Shown piece by piece: positions 63,911 through 64,000 of a DNA stretch of 64,000 nt (its first letter is position 1; each line of letters starts with the position of its first letter). The DNA is from Bacillota bacterium. Lineage in GTDB: Bacteria; Bacillota; Clostridia; Acetivibrionales; DTU013. Both the position numbers and the translations under genes were made by a program. Where the stretch lies: positions 1 through 64,000 of the forward strand of contig JAEZYU010000014.1 in assembly GCA_023418915.1 (NCBI GenBank), written 5' to 3'. The notes under the pieces are model-generated. The model worked only from the letters and a program-made list of their open reading frames with translations, was not told the origin of the DNA and did not search any database.

Positions 63911-64000
63911 CTATTCCGTATCTATATCTATATACCCTATCTCGATTTTTTCGCCCAGTCTGGCAAATGATATCACACATGCCCCATCAGGAACGTTTTC
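63911..64000 (-). CDS. C-terminal end of an unidentified protein (runs off the window)
   Basis: The minus strand is open from the window edge to a TAG at 63913-63911, giving about 29 residues (DGACVISFARLGEKIEIGYI, then DIDTE). The frame is closed only by the edge. Family unknown; it is too short to assign. Confidence 0.4.
   Translation of the reverse strand, partial: ENVPDGACVISFARLGEKIEIGYIDIDTE

Overview
The window looks like chromosome from a spore-forming anaerobic Firmicute of class Clostridia. It carries an Rnf ion-translocating complex, a GerM-type germination lipoprotein, an S-layer-anchored GH18 enzyme, two ECF-type S components and many lipoproteins, mostly preceded by strong Shine-Dalgarno sites. 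Base composition is moderate, and most genes lie on the minus strand. I cannot name the species.

Layout. 1-5.1 kb is an accessory region: a partial IS21-type istA, an IS30-like relic, and two copies of a decayed rlmD 3' end with the same downstream sequence. The copies bracket a small cargo: a DUF1905-C39 peptidase fusion, an AraC regulator, and an AbiEi antitoxin whose toxin partner is reduced to 31 codons. 5.1-9.4 kb has tRNA-Val, a zinc ribbon, an FAD enzyme, thiT with a TPP riboswitch, queT and a stand-alone 6S-like RNA. 9.4-14.4 kb is the complete rnfCDGEAB operon. 14.4-32 kb holds GH18-SLH, beta-mannosidase, thrC, a TPR protein, folC, secA, a YerC-type regulator, an acyltransferase, a glycosyltransferase and an orphan solute-binding lipoprotein. 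32.6-41.3 kb has tRNA-Arg, tRNA-Gly, a DUF3298-like lipoprotein, a DUF1848 protein, ysnB/rdgB/gerM and an AMIN amidase. 41.4-47.5 kb has ruvB, ruvA, ruvC, then divergent argG and argH. 47.7-53 kb is sbcCD. 53-64 kb is a repeat-rich stretch with an NlpC/P60 peptidase, GNAT, DUF1836, SGNH, a NodB-type deacetylase, GH95 and small lipoproteins.

How the genes work together. Rnf couples ferredoxin:NAD oxidoreduction to an ion gradient. The GH2, GH18 and GH95 enzymes, the solute-binding protein and the deacetylase fit a polysaccharide-degrading lifestyle or cell-wall turnover. RuvABC and SbcCD form the recombination and DNA-end-processing module.

The most unusual property is minisatellite growth. 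In-frame tandem repeats (units of 15, 18 and 42 bp) sit inside sbcD, a GNAT gene, a GH95 gene and a lipoprotein. Gene 3' ends with their stop codons are tandemly copied after the solute-binding protein and argH. Intergenic arrays with 34, 36, 41 and 292 bp periods lie around queT and between 53 and 55.7 kb. The strongest candidates for new biology are the rlmD-bracketed cassette, this repeat process, and the 6S-like RNA.
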